Source: Epiperipatus broadwayi
Taxonomy: Eukaryota; Onychophora; Udeonychophora; Euonychophora; Peripatidae
Assembly (NCBI GenBank): GCA_028023455.1
Contig: JAQFVV010000281.1
Span: forward strand, 1,056,001 to 1,120,000
Direction: 5' to 3'
Length of the DNA: 64,000 bases
Shown here: one piece after another, positions 1-11,877 of the stretch
How positions within the stretch are numbered: position 1 is the stretch's first letter
Layout: each line of letters opens with the position of its first letter
The notes under the pieces: generated by a model
What the model was told of the DNA's origin: nothing
The model's database searches: none
What the model saw: the letters and a program-made list of their open reading frames with translations, nothing else
Made by a program: the position numbers and the translations under genes

Positions 1-1440
1 AAATATATGTGCATGTGTATATGTAATTTTTTAATAAAAAATAGAATCAAAAGCTGATTTTATTTTATGAGATGAAAGACGCTGCTGCTAATAAAGTTTT
101 CCATTGTTTAAAACAGTATAAATACCTCAACATTCTTGGTCTGACTTTGTCATTTTAATAAAATATTTTTTGAAGTAATATCTCTAAAAAATGTTGCATT
201 GTTAAAACCAATGTGGTGTGCAGTTGACCGAAGCTGCCCTATGCATCTAAGATCTGCAATTAATTCAGAAAGTGATCATGTTTAAATAGACTAAATGAAC
301 AGTGGAGTGTGTACATCAAACCAGCCACAAAAATCATACTATGTCACAGGATCTACAGAGGAGTCATTTACCAGTCGTAAATGAGTTAGAAAATAATTCC
401 ATTATGCTGTTTCCATCGTATTAAAAATCCTAGGTAATTATTGACATTGATATCTTAACATTTCCAATTTCTTCTTAAAATAAAAATAGACTTTATTAGA
501 AAGAAGTTTGAACTTTATGAATTAATATTAAAAATAAAACTTTAAACTTCAAAAGATAATATGTGCAATAACAAAATAAATAAAATCAGCTTCTATTATT
601 AAATAATATTTTGAAACAATGGCATACACGTATGTGTGATTTGATTTTTTTAAACTTAAAAAAAAAGAAGTAAAATATAATGTAACGTGTATAATTTATT
701 TGCTAAAGTAATATAATAAAATGCTTTATTTTAATCTTTAAAAGAGGTGTGTGTTTTATTATAAGACAAAATGATTAATTTATTTTAAATGAAAAAAAAA
801 CACTTAAATTTTTTTTTTTTAAATATTTATGTTTATTTTGATACATGCGGGTAAGTATAAATATTTATTTTCTTAATAAAAGTAGGATGGAAAAAAATGT
901 AATTATTAATAATAGTATTTCATAAAAGATTCACTAAGTTAAATCTATAAATGTTTTGGTATTCAGTATAATGTTGTTATTATTAGTTTTAAAGGATTGA
1001 AGTATTATTTTGAATGGTTCAGGGAAAAATTATTTTAGTTTTTTAAAAGGAGTAGTAGCTTAGAGGGGGCATTTAAGACACCTTTTGTTTGTCTATTAGT
1101 GGGTGGTTGGAAACTAATTGAGCTAGCAGGGACTTTTCAGGTACCAAATTTTGCTGATCAGGTAGACATGCTAATTCTAATGTAATTACCTGGCACCTAA
1201 GTGATTTTTCTTTCTTCTTTAAAAATAAAAATAAAATGTTTATTTCGAGTGTTGAATATTATTGATATTTTACTATTGATGTTAGTTGACACTTTACCTG
1301 AAAACCAACCACTTTCTGGAAGGAAAGTTTAGGAGGACAAAGTAGAATAAAATATTAATTAATATTTTTTTTGGTTGATGCTTGTTGTTTCTCGTAATTT
1401 AAGTGGTAATTTTAGATGGAGTTGAGAGGCGGTTGGTTCA
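1..1440 (+). repeat. 5' LTR of element 1 (left end cut off)
   Basis: Base 1 aligns with 6726 in the 3' copy and the similarity ends at 1440 with TTGGTTCA, the same ending as the 3' LTR at 8198. The ending in CA agrees with the usual TG...CA LTR borders. The part corresponding to about 5719-6725 of the 3' LTR is missing because the window starts here. Promoter and polyadenylation signals were not pinpointed in this A+T-rich sequence. Confidence 0.88.
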
Positions 1441-1721
1441 TTTGCAGTGTCAACATGGCCTGAAACTAGACATTTCGAGTGGAAGAACCGACGGAAGTTG
1501 TAGTTTTGGTGTATTATTAAAGGTGATTTTTGTGGATGTTAAAACGTGGAAGTGCAATTCTTAAGATTAAAAAAAAAAATAAGGAGCACTCTGAATGAGG
1601 AAGAAAGATAAATATGAGGCATAAAATTAGAACTTAGAAAGTGGGTTGATTGTATCTATGTTTTGAAATAGAGGGAAAAAAATAATTTACATTGGATGAA
1701 GTTAAATAAATTGTTGGTGAA
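1441..1721 (+). other. 5' leader of element 1, primer binding site decayed
   Basis: This stretch lies between the 5' LTR and the first readable Gag frame. A primer binding site should begin with TGG just after 1440. The first TGG is at 1456-1458, which is rather far, and the bases in front of it (GTGTCAACATGG) loosely resemble the CAACGTG core of the site in element 2, so the original site may be mutated. A possible decayed extension of gag upstream of 1722 is broken by several stops. Confidence 0.4.
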
Positions 1722-2300
1722 ATGGAAACAGTAAGCTGGGTAATGAAGATAAGAACTTTTTTAGGAAAAAGAGGGGAAACACCAATTAGACATTTAGAGA
1801 GTTTGGAGTGGTTTTTTTCCTGTAGTGAATTTAATGAAACAGTTAAGGTTAGTATAGCCATTAGTTATATACAGGATGAGGCTGAAGTTTGGTGGGAGTC
1901 AATGGGAGTAAAACCAACAAGCTTTGAAGAGTAGAAAAGAGCATTGCTGTCCAGTTATTGGGGGGAGGAGTGCCAGAAGGTGGTTAAGCAACAGGTAGAA
2001 CAAGATAAATGGTGAATAGGAGAGACATTAAGCACATTTTTCCACAGACAAGTAGTGAAACTGAGAATGATTATGGCATATAATTTGTCTGAGTAGAAAA
2101 TTTTGAGAATAGTGAGGTGAGGTTTTCCAGAGAATATTCGACAAATAATAATGGTAAAGGACACTATAGAACAGACTGCAGAGATACTTATAACAATGGA
2201 CAGTATTAGGTCATGTGTAAAAAATTGGAATAAAGAAAGAAAAGCCAAGAATACGTATAGGCAAGTAGCAAACTTGACACAGAATGAAGAGAAGGAATAG
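1722..2300 (+). pseudogene. gag: Gag fragment of element 1
   Basis: The frame starting at 1722 contains the retrotransposon Gag core: a hydrophobic helix region around HLESLEWFF, then the EAEVWWESMG motif (the small residue-x-x-WW signature of this capsid family), then a stop at 1932. It resumes in the same frame with KRALLSSYWG and TLSTFFHRQV. Further stops occur near 2014, 2092, 2116 and 2297. The arrangement aligns well with the better preserved Gag of element 2 on the minus strand (similar WWES and FFRRQV motifs), so both belong to one lineage. No CCHC zinc knuckle is visible. It would form the capsid-like particle around the element RNA. As it stands it cannot make a full protein. Confidence 0.82.
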
Positions 2301-2306
2301 TGGAGA

Positions 2307-2651
2307 ATGGCATCATATTTGTGCCCAAAAATAAAGGTAAAAATAGAAGGAAGAATTATAGATGCATTGATTGATTCAGGGAGTCAGGTATCAGTGATTT
2401 CACAAAAAAATTTCGATGAAATAAGTCAGGGTAATTTGAAACTCAAAACCTTGCCACTAAAGAATGTATACATAATGTTGGCAAATGGGAAAACAGCCAA
2501 ACTAGCATCAGAACAAGCTTGTATAAGTATGAGTATAGCTGGGAAGATATATAATCATGTTATGTTAGTTATAGAGGGATTGATACATGATGTTATATTG
2601 GGGTCTGATTTTATGTGTGAAGTTTGGTGCATATTAGATTATGAGAAATGA
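2307..2651 (+). pseudogene. Aspartic protease part of pol, element 1
   Basis: This 114-codon open stretch continues in the same frame as gag after a stop at 2297. It carries ALIDSGSQVSVIS, the D-S-G active site motif of retroelement aspartic proteases followed by the usual small/hydrophobic residues, and downstream a VILGSDFM motif that corresponds to the ILG(S/D) strand of the family. The protease would cut the Gag-Pol polyprotein as a homodimer. It ends at a TGA at 2649 inside the element frame, and the frame continues afterwards as a linker to the reverse transcriptase with more stops at about 2793 and 2904. Confidence 0.85.
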
Positions 2652-3678
2652 CGGGTGAAAATTAATAAGATGGAAATTACATTTAATGTGTGTGAAATAA
2701 AAAATGTTAAGGCAGAGTATGATGTAGAAAGTGCAGGAATAGAAATAAAGGAAAAGGTGTTGGAAAATGAAGCAGGAAATGAGGATGGAAAATAGTTGAA
2801 AGAATTGTTGGCTATGTATGAAAGTGTATTTTATGAAGTACCTGGATTAATAGAGGGATATGAGTATTGGATAAAACTTATGAAGAATCAACCATATCAA
2901 GCATGAACATATCCTATATCACATCAATATAGAAGTGCAGTGGAGGAACAACTAGAGAATATGTTACAAAGGGGAATTATTTCTAAATGCTCATCTTCAT
3001 ATAATAACCTGCTAGTGACAGTAAAAAATGGGTCTATTCATTTGTGTTTAGATGCATGGCAATTGAATAAAATCACTGTGTTAGATACTAATGCACCTCC
3101 ACCTATAAGTGAATTATTAATGAAGTTTCATAAAAAAAATATTTTCAACTTTTGATTTAATGGCCAGTTATTGGCAGGTCAAGCTGAATCCTGAGGACCG
3201 GAAATACATTGCTTTCCAGTATAATGGAAGGGCATATAATTTTAATCAAATTCCTTTCAGTTTTAAAAATAGCAGGGCAGGATTAATGCAATGTCTTGAC
3301 CAAATACTATCCAATAAAATTAAAAGTTTGATTATGATATACATGGATGATATCATTTTAGCATCAGCAAGTGTGGAAGAACATTTCGAACATTTGAAAT
3401 TGTTATTTGATGAATGTAAAAATAAAGGAATTAAATTAAATTTAGGTAAAAGCCATTTAATGACTACAGAAGTTAAACTCTTGGGACACATAATTAGTAA
3501 ACAAGGAATATATCCAAATCCAGAGAAAATTCAAGCTATACAAAACTTTCCCAGGCCAACAAAGAAGAAAGACATCAAGTCTTTTCTTGGGTTGTGTAAT
3601 TTTTTCAATTGGTTTTATAAATTTTTTTTCTCAGATATGGAGCTTTTGTTGCAGTTATTAAAGAAAGATAAAAAATAG
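2652..3678 (+). pseudogene. Reverse transcriptase part of pol, element 1
   Basis: The fingers region (EEQLENMLQRGIISKCSSSY, about 2943-3002) and the following template-contact region read in the gag frame. A shift in an A-rich run near 3130-3160 moves the frame by one. From 3160 the palm domain reads cleanly: MASYWQVKLNPEDRKYIAF, then the catalytic YMDD (about 3340-3351), then LGHIISKQGIYPNPEKI, FPRPTKKKDIKSFLGL, which is the typical connection of Ty3/gypsy enzymes. The two aspartates of YMDD are intact, but the preceding frameshift and upstream stops disable the gene. The enzyme copies element RNA into DNA in the particle. Confidence 0.93.
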
Positions 3679-4154
3679 GCATGGGAAGAGCAACAAGAGT
3701 GCAGTTTTGAAAGTGTAAAAAAGGGTTTTTAAGGGAAGTCATGTTGACATATCCAGACTTTGATAAACCATTCATAGTGCAAGCAGATAGTAGTGGAATA
3801 AGGTTGGGGGCTATGTTATCTCAAATACAAGATGATGGGAAGTATGGGGTGCTTTTCTTTGTAAGTTGTTTATCAAATGGGCCAGAGAAAAATTATACCA
3901 TAACTGAGAGAGAGGCTTTAGCGATTGTGTGGGCTTTCAAAATATTTAGGCAATACTTGATAGGATCGCAGGTGGTAGTGATCACTGATCACAGGAGCCT
4001 TGAGTTTCTCAATCCTAATTTTCTGACAAATAGTAGATTGATCCGATGGAGTCTGTTTTTGCAAGAGTTCGATTATAGTATACAGTATTGTCCAGGCAAA
4101 GACAATATGGTGGCAGATGCTTTAAGTCGATACCTGATAGAACATCAGACATGA
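3679..4154 (+). pseudogene. RNase H part of pol, element 1
   Basis: After a second frame change in an A/T-rich run near 3715-3730 the original frame is restored. From 3741 it reads MLTYPDFDKPFIVQADSSG, where the D in QADSS is the first catalytic aspartate. It continues with the E of NYTITEREALAIVWA, with VITDHRSLEF containing a second catalytic D, and with DNMVADALSR containing the last one. These are the DEDD residues of Ty3/gypsy RNase H and all are present. The frame ends at a TGA at 4152, after which reading continues in frame toward integrase. RNase H removes RNA from the RNA-DNA hybrid during replication. Confidence 0.9.
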
Positions 4155-5430
4155 CATTTAAATTGTTATCATGCATATATAGGAAAGGCAGAAATTCATC
4201 AAGGCAAAGAGATGGAATGTGGTTTGAAAAGGTTAAGAGAGTTACAAGAAAAGGATGCAGAGGGTAAACAAATAATATACTATTTGCATCATCAATCTGT
4301 AGGTAAACCTACAAATAATACATTATGGAAAGATAGAAAACAATATTGTTTAAAAGATGGGTTTTTGCAGCATAAAATGAAAGATAGTAAAGATACCCGA
4401 ATTGTTTTGCCAATAGTTATGCGAAAACAGATGATTATGTATATACATGAAAAGTATGGACATTATGGGGCAAGTAAAATTGAAGGATGGATAAATAACT
4501 GGTTTTATTGTCTGAGTATGTATAGGAGTGTCTTAAACATCATTGAGGGGTGTCTAGTGTGTGCAAAAGCCAAACCTAATATGTCAAATATGGGACCTTT
4601 GAGACTGATATACACATATCAGCTGAATAGTTTATTGGCAATAGGCTTATGGACCATTACCTCAATTTAATTGGAGAAAATATTTGGTTGTGGCTTATGA
4701 CATTTTTTCTAAGTTTGTAGCTATTTACCTGGTGGCGCAGGCTGATGCTAGACAGACTATAAAGGTCCTTGAACATCAACATTTTTGAGAGGTGGGAATT
4801 CCAAGACAAATGATGGTGAATCATGGAATGCTGTTTATGTCTGACGAATGGAAAAGATGGACAGAACATCATAAGATAAGACATATACTCACTTCAATTT
4901 GTAATTCGCAATCCAACCCATGCAAATGAGTAATGAGAGAATTGGGACATTTATTTCACGTGTATTTACAGAATTTTCATGTGTATTTACAAAATAATCA
5001 TCGTGGATGGGTGAAACAGGCAAGGAGAATAGCTGTCATGATAAATTGGTCAAGCAATGAATCAACAGGATTCGAGCCCATTAGACTTCATCAAGGAAAG
5101 AATATTTCATATCCATTCAAAACTATTTTACAGGTTAAAGCCCCATATATTGACAAGAAAAAAGATGTTAATAAGGCATGCTATAGGCTTAGAAAGATGG
5201 GTAGTATAAGGCAAAAAAGACAAGGGAAAGTTAGATATGTGTTGGAAGATAATGTTATGGTAAGGGTGAATCCAGTAAGTCATCCAGAAAAGGGAATATA
5301 TAAAAATTTCAGCCAATATATGATGGGCCTTATAAGATTATAAAGGAATATGGAAATAATGCATTTGAAATTGCTCAAGGGTCGGAGAAAAAAGGAACGT
5401 TCAATGCTTGATCTTTACAATTACTAAAAA
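4155..5430 (+). pseudogene. Integrase part of pol, element 1
   Basis: The N-terminal H2C2 zinc-binding domain is clear: HEKYGHYGASKI gives the two histidines and CLVCAKAKPN the two cysteines (about 4447-4580). The catalytic core that should follow from about 4640 is fragmented among frames and broken by stops up to 4930, so the D,D-35-E triad cannot be read in one piece. From 4933 another frame reads into the C-terminal part (MINWSSNESTGFEPIRLHQG at 5038-5097, the usual N..x..TG.SP-like region) and a basic tail to 5343. Decayed coding sequence seems to reach about 5420. There is an internal near-duplication of a short FHVYLQN unit at 4957-4995. Confidence 0.85.
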
Positions 5431-5694
5431 AAATAAATAACTAAATAAATCTATAATGGAATGGGGGTTATAGTGAATAGATGGAAATGCATGTGTACAG
5501 TTTAACAAATTTAAAATAAAACTAGATTGCTTATAGGTGTAAATTCTGGGAAACTAAAATGCTCAGAATGATATTTTAGTTTCAGAGGAGGGACGGAGAT
5601 AATGTACTGAAGTATATTGATATTTAATTGATTTTATGAGTCCCATGTTTTAAAAATATAAAAATTTAAAATGGAGAGAATAAAATGTAAAGTT

Positions 5695-5718
5695 GAAGAG
5701 CAGAAGGGAGGGGGAATT
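5695..5718 (+). promoter_or_regulatory. Polypurine tract of element 1
   Basis: A purine run (AGAAGGGAGGGGGAA) ends just before TGTTATTAAATA at 5719. A polypurine tract directly in front of the 3' LTR primes plus-strand DNA synthesis in LTR elements. It sets the 3' LTR start at 5719, giving TG...CA borders (5719 and 8198). The region between 5430 and 5695 is A+T-rich and noncoding. Confidence 0.75.
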
Positions 5719-8198
5719 TGTTATTAAATAAAAATAATCTGTGAACGCTTTTTAGAAATAATAAGAAAAATAAACAGTAAACGTTTTTTTTAAAAATAAT
5801 AGGATTTTTTTGTTTAAAAGGGAAAAAAAGTGTTGTAATAAAAAAATGATTTAATATTCTGTAAATGAATTTATAATAAAATAATAAAGATATTTCATTT
5901 TATCTTATATACATGAATAAGCATTTATTTTATAACGTCTTGCATGCGATTATAATTACAATAGAATGACAGCCTGTTAAGCTAATTGCGCAGATGCTGT
6001 GAGAATGTTATTAATAAATGAATACCTTCGAACAACCACATGATATAGTATTTGTATAAGAGTAAAAAGGAATCTTCTTAAGACTCAAATGTTTATAAAT
6101 GAGCAAATCTGAAGTAGTTGTAACGAAGGCGTGACTGCATAATAGTCACTTTAAATTACTATATATAATGTCTGTATGAATGACGCCAATGAAATTTTCT
6201 AGAATTTACTAAACATTTATAAACATTTGAGTCGTAAGGGTAAGAGGATTCCTTTTTACTCTTATACAAATACTATATCATGTGGTTTTTCGAAGGTATT
6301 CATTTATTAATAACATTCTCACAGCATCTGCGCAATTAGCATAACAGGCTGTCATACTATTGTAATTATAATCGCACGCAAGACGTTATAAAATAAATGC
6401 TTATTCATGTATATGATTTAGTTTTGTTTAGAGTGGCGTTTAGTAAATTCTAGAAAATTTCATGGGCGTCATTCATACAGACATTATATATAGTAATTTA
6501 AAGTGACTATTATGTAGTCATGCCTTCGTTACAACTACTTCAGATTTGCTCATTTATAAACATTTGAGTCGTAAGGGTAAGAGGATTCCTTTTTACTCTT
6601 ATACAAATACTATATCATGTGGTTGTTCAAAGGTATTCATTTATTAATAACATTCTCACAGCGTCTGTGCAATTAGCTTAACAGGCTGTCATTCTATTGT
6701 AATTTTATCTTATAATAAAATAATTAAATATATGTGCATGTGTGTATGTAATTTTTTAATAAAAAATAGAAGCAAAAGCTGATTTTATTTTTGAGATAAA
6801 AGACGCTGCTGCTAATAAAGTTTTCCATTGTTTGAAACAATATAAATACCTCAACTTTTGATCATTCTTGGTCTGACCTTCACATTTTAATAAAATATTT
6901 TTTGAAGTAATATCTCTATAAAATGTTACATTGTTAAAACCAACATGGTGTGCAGGTGACCGAAGCTGCCCTATGCATCTAAGATCTGCAATTAGTTTGG
7001 AAAGTGATCATGTTTAAATAGAATAAACGAACAGTGGAGTGTGTACTTCAAACCAGCCATGAAAATCATACTATGTCACAGGATCTACAGAAGAGTCGTT
7101 TACCAGTCGTAAATGGGTTAGAAAATAGTTCCATTATGCTGTTTCCATCGTATTAAAAAATCCTAGGTAATTATTGACTTTGATATCTTAACATTCCCGA
7201 TTTCTTCTTAAAATAAATATAGACTTTATTAGAAAGAACTTTGAACTGTATGAATTAATTTTAAAAATAAAACTTTAAACTTCAAAAGATAATATGTGCA
7301 ATAATAAAATAAATAAAATCAGCTTCTATTATTAAATAATATTTTGAAACAATGGCATGCACGTATGTGTGATTTGATTTTTTTAAACTTAAAAAAAGAT
7401 AAATAAAATATAATGTAACATGTATAATTTATTTGCTAAAGTAATATATTAAAATGCTTTATTTTAATCTTTAGAAAAGAAGTGCGTGTGTTTCATTATG
7501 AGATTAAACGATTAATTTATTTAAAATATAAAAAAAACACTTAAATTATTTTTCTTAAAATATTTGTTTATTTTGATATGTGTGGGTAAGTATAAATATT
7601 TATTTTCTTAATAAAAGTAGGAGGGAAAAAATCTAATTATTAATAATAGTATTTCAGAAAAGATTCACTAAGTTAAATCTATAAATGTTTTGGTATTCAG
7701 TATAATGTTGTTATTAGTAGTTTTAAAAGATTGAAGTATTATTTTGAATGGTTCAGGGAAAAATTGTTTTACTTTTTTAAAAGGAGTAGTAGCTTAGAGA
7801 GGGCATTTAAGATACCTTTTGTTTGTCTATTAGTGGGTGGTTGGAAACCAATTGAGTTAGCGAAGATTTTTCAGGTACCAAATTATGCTGATCAGATAGA
7901 CATGCTAATTCTAATGTAATTAGCTGGTGCTTAAGGAATTTTTCTTTCTTCTTTAAAAATAAAAATGAAGTGTGTATTTGATCTGTGTATATTTGGTAGT
8001 TGAGTGTTGAATGTTATTGATAGTTTGCTATTGATGATAGTTGACACTTTGCCTGAAAACTAACCACTTTCTGGAAGGGAAGTTTAGGAGGACAAAGTAT
8101 AATAAAATATTAGTTAATATTTTTTTTTGTCGATGGTTGTTGTTGTTTCTTGTAATTTAAGTGGTAATTTTAGATGGAGTTGAGAGGCAGTTGGTTCA
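5719..8198 (+). repeat. 3' LTR of element 1, interrupted by a foldback element
   Basis: It starts TGTTATTAAAT after the polypurine tract and ends TTGGTTCA. From 6726 to 8198 it matches the 5' copy. The segment 5886-6709 is a foldback insertion flanked by a 15-bp direct repeat, so the LTR without the insertion would be about 1.64 kb. The right border runs straight into an (AT)n tract that belongs to the 46-bp duplication described separately. Confidence 0.82.
5886..6709. mobile_element. Foldback/MITE-like element, copy 1, inside the 3' LTR
   Basis: Flanked by the 15-bp direct repeat TTATAATAAAATAAT at 5871-5885 and 6710-6724. Inside are inverted arms. Call A the part from about 5905 to 6075 and B the part from about 6100 to 6210. 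The order is then A, B, inverted A (about 6212-6415), inverted B (about 6440-6550), inverted A again (about 6553-6705, truncated). No coding capacity is visible. B of this copy (GAGCAAATCTGAAGTA..., GTCACTTTAAATTACTATAT...) recurs in the element at 22974-23831, so this is a dispersed family. Long palindromes without a transposase suggest a non-autonomous DNA transposon. Class not identified. Confidence 0.75.
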
Positions 8199-8284
8199 AT
8201 ATATATATATATATATATATTGTACCGGACCATAGTCCGGTTCAATATATATATATATATATATATTGTACCGGACCATAGTCC
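8193..8284. repeat. Perfect 46-bp tandem duplication across the junction of elements 1 and 2
   Basis: Units 8193-8238 and 8239-8284 are identical. Each begins with GGTTCA, the last bases of the element 1 LTR, continues through an (AT)n run and ends with TGTACCGGACCATAGTCC, the terminal bases of the element 2 LTR. The duplication therefore arose after both elements were in place, probably by slippage or unequal exchange at the AT run. Confidence 0.9.
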
Positions 8285-10957
8285 CTGTGGAATTCTTTTC
8301 CTAATCTTGCACTGAGCATGAAGTGACCAAGATTTAACAGGTAAAGAAATGGATATCAATTTAACCGATTTCTATACTCATACATATCAGTACTTCCAGC
8401 TAAACTGATAGAAAGAGTGGATTGACAGGAATCTTCCAGTCAAAACACCCTTTAGTTGATATCTTATTTTAATGCCCGAATATTTAGAACAATGGCAAGT
8501 ACACACCTTTGAATAATCTATTTACAAAATAGACTTTTGTGCGCCACTTCTAGAAAAGAATCAAAAAATGAATTTTTCACCCTCCTAGAAGGGTGTGCAA
8601 TACCATATGTTCAGCGGAGCATAAGAATAAGATTTAACACCCCGGTAGAGCGATATCCCATGTGGCTATCTCAAGTCACTCTACATCTAGGGTCTTCAAA
8701 TGGGTAAATTAAATGATTATTACAGGTATGTGGTTGATAAGGAAAGAATACATTTTTATCAATATAAATAATGATACGAAAACGAAAAAAGTTTAATATT
8801 ATGATTAAATATTTATTTAATCCCTAAGACCCACCACCGTTTCATACTAATGATAATATAATAACAAAATACTAAATAATTAATTACCCCAAACTATATA
8901 TATATATATTCGAGGCGTTGAAATAGATAAAATACAATTTTTAATAAGAAAAATAATAAAACCCTAAAGCTATTTACAATGTTTATAAGTAATGGAAGTG
9001 GTCTGAGCTCTTTTTACCCAATAGAAATAAATTTTAATTTGTGTGATTTGATATACAGATATGAGATTTTCGGTCATACAGGCATACGCTTTTACTGATA
9101 ACTTTAAAACCTTTTTATTGATAGGAAATATAATAATGAAAACTATGCATATTTGCACAATGAAATATATCACTAATTTCATATTTTCAACAAGTCAATA
9201 TGTTGCATTGGCTCAGATACCATATCGTACTCACCATAAGGTACTGTATCTATTTCCGTTTTGCCAAAGATAAATTTCTATACATGTATATATGTGCAGC
9301 CAAATTATACACTTACTATTATTTTAAATATAAAGTTATTAGAGTACTTGCTTCCAGGGAACGTATAATAACTCAATCCCTTCTTACACTCATCGTGAGG
9401 TGTAGCAGTCACAAAAAAAATAGCTTAAAAAGGATATCCGGTTAAATACATTTTTAGATATTCAGCATGAGATATCATATTTACCAAATATAATAAGCGT
9501 ATGTACGCATACATATATCTACATGCATATTTATATTTGATGAATTTCAGGAATAACAACAACAGCAAAACGAATAGCAACAACAACAACAACAAAAAAA
9601 AATCTCATTGCGATCTTTGCCGAAAATACTAATTTGAAATAGAAAAATTCACTCAAAGGATTTAAGTAAAAGCTTTACCATTTATGACCGCAATAACTGT
9701 AAATTTATACATATGCGAGAGACTCTCTCATTTTTAAATGATAAATAATAATAACAAAAAAAATATATCTAATCGGAAATAGAAAAGTTAATTATTTCAA
9801 TGTTAATAAATATCTTAAAATAAACTTATATCTGCGTCTTCATTCTTCTCCTCTGGGCTGAGTGGGCTTCAAGTTAACTGGCTGTGTGGTGACGATTTTT
9901 TCCATTTAGTAAGGCAGCACTGGCCATCCTCCTGGGCGGTTGGAATTGGCGTGGTCACATCTGGGCGGCTTAGGACAGAGAAAGGGCGGTGCACTTGCTA
10001 GTTGTCTACCCCACGGTCATTTTGCCGGAATCTCTAGTATATTGCTTTATATCCTCTTTTTTTATATATCTAAATAGTAACGAGGATTATTTAATAAATT
10101 TTCATAGGCTGTCTCCAATAGTTATTCGAATCCACAAAGATAAGAGTTCTTAAAAGAACTGTATAAAGGATTTGTTCTAACGAATAGTACTATTCATAAA
10201 TGACTCTCTAAGTAGCTGATCGCTTGGAGAATTCTGGAGCAACGAAAAGAATGACTTGCTCAGAATGGCTGCCAACGAAAGACTGAATCCCACAGCACTA
10301 TCCATCCCACTAATAAGAACCAATTCAGATATCCCTCTGAGAAGAATGAATCAGCCAATCCTTTTAATCTAGCTTATCACTTAGATTGCAAACATTCCTT
10401 TATATTTTTCCGATTAAATTCTACATTTTAAGTTTGACATCCATCTTGAATGCTCAGACCACTTGATTACAGTTATTCATTTCAAAAGAATTTCTATTAA
10501 AAAAAATAACATTTTAATTATAGCATTATCAAACATTTTGCTTTTGGTCAGATTTTTGCAAAAGCAATTAACATTCTTTGTTTATAGAATAAAATTAGTT
10601 TTTAGAGGCAGTAATTAAAAAAATGAAAAATATAAAAGTATGTTGGAACAATTGCTTTAATTATTTATTTTACTACTATGTTCCAACATTTGATTCATTT
10701 GTTTAATAAGTTTGCCTTTCTCTATTTGAATTTTTCAGAGAAAAGCCCAATACATAAAGTGATATAAAAAATATAGAAAAATAAAAAAAATACATGAGCT
10801 TATTTTACAATATTTTCCATGTCAATTTCATATTATTTAAATTGGTGTGTGTGGGTATTTTAATGCTCAGACTACTCCATTATCAATATAGCACATTTAT
10901 ATATTTGTTGTGCTTAATCCATACTTTGTGCAAGGCCATTTGATAATGCCTGGCACA
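8267..10957 (-). repeat. 3' LTR of element 2
   Basis: This is the left copy, which is the 3' LTR because the element lies on the minus strand. It is nearly identical to 14600-17281. It contains short A-rich and (CAA)n-like stretches around 9550-9600 and a more G+C-rich island at about 9840-10010 (GGGCTGAGTGGGC..., TCCTGGGCGG). Small open reading frames inside it, such as 9061-9273, recur identically in the other LTR and show no coding features. Confidence 0.88.
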
Positions 10958-10975
10958 ATACCCCCCTCTCCAATG
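10958..10975 (-). promoter_or_regulatory. Polypurine tract of element 2
   Basis: On the minus strand the bases just before the 3' LTR read GGAGAGGGGGGTAT, a typical plus-strand primer site. It confirms the minus orientation independently of the Gag gene. Confidence 0.8.
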
Positions 10976-11877
10976 AGACTTTTAAATGGATATGACCATT
11001 TAAAGTCTTAAGTTCTTATTTACATAGATATTAAGTATATTTTTACTAATTATATTTTTACTAATTTTAGTATTTTTCTTTTGAAAGTCTAAAAAGTACG
11101 ATGTCGAATAGTAACAATATGACATTTCATCCCCCATAACATCGATATACTAAGCCAAAACTACATCAGCATCCCAATCACCAGGTTCAGAGATAAAAGA
11201 AGACAAACAGATGGGCAACATGAAGATATCTATCCTTTCTAGAACTCTGTGACCAGCCAAGCAAAGTCGAATGAATCATGAAACATACTACTAGCGTAAT
11301 GTACCAAACTTCGTGGGTGCATCCAAGCTCACTTTTTGGAGGCTGACAGGATAATTTGCAACCCCTAATGAAGGGCTTTCAATTTATATGTATAAGAGAT
11401 GAAGTTAATGCTCCTCTGCTCTTTCTACGAGACTTACGAGTACATTTGCATTACCCAAATGAGTCCCAGAGAATATTTTCTCTGCTAAAAGAATTGCTCG
11501 CATTTTTGCGTGGTGAAGTGTTCCTTCATGGCTTTCCATCTATATATATATAAGAAGAGATGAAGTTAATGCTCCTCTGCTCTTTTTATATGAGACTTAT
11601 GAGTATGTTTGCATTACCCCAAATGAGTCCCAGAGAATGTTTTCTCTGCTAAAAGAATTGCTTGTGTTTTTGCGTGAAGTGTTCCTTCACCTGAAGCCAC
11701 ATAGACTCCAGATTACACAGACATCTCCAAACAACCCCTGCACATCCCCCATCTCCAGAGCCCAAGTTCAAAAAATGCCAATCCGAATCAACCCATACAC
11801 ACAATACCTGAGAGACAAAAGTTCACAAGAAACCTATAAACATTTAACTACAAAGACTCTTAAATCATGTGATGTGA
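10976..11877 (-). other. Interior of element 2 downstream of gag, with a 132-bp tandem duplication
   Basis: This is where pol would be expected, but no pol motif is readable on either strand. Two copies of a 132-bp sequence, 11397-11528 and 11558-11689, are separated by 29 bp and have diverged moderately. Short open frames overlapping them (11356-11553, 11637-11924) arise from the duplication and show no family features. The deletion or replacement of pol thus precedes the present insertion, since the LTRs are nearly identical. Confidence 0.65.

Larger units (their letters stand above)
1..8198 (+). mobile_element. Ty3/gypsy-type LTR retrotransposon, decayed (element 1)
   Basis: Seen: positions 1-1440 and 6726-8198 are direct copies of each other and flank a coding region with, in order, Gag-like, protease, reverse transcriptase, RNase H and integrase motifs on the + strand. 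That order is the family signature of Ty3/gypsy rather than Copia. The gag-pol reading runs mostly in one frame but has many in-frame stops and several frameshifts, so the copy is dead. The two LTR copies differ by frequent substitutions and small indels, suggesting an older insertion than element 2. The start of the left LTR lies outside the window, so the left target duplication cannot be checked. Confidence 0.93.

Noticed and set aside
8114-8359. Minus-strand open frame with YIYIYI runs
   Set aside because: Translation of the (AT)n runs of the 46-bp duplication.
9061-9273. Open frame repeated almost identically at 15390-15593 (and reverse frames 8970-9182, 15299-15511)
   Set aside because: Both lie at the same place in the two LTRs of element 2; the identity is due to LTR similarity and the peptide has no protein-like features.
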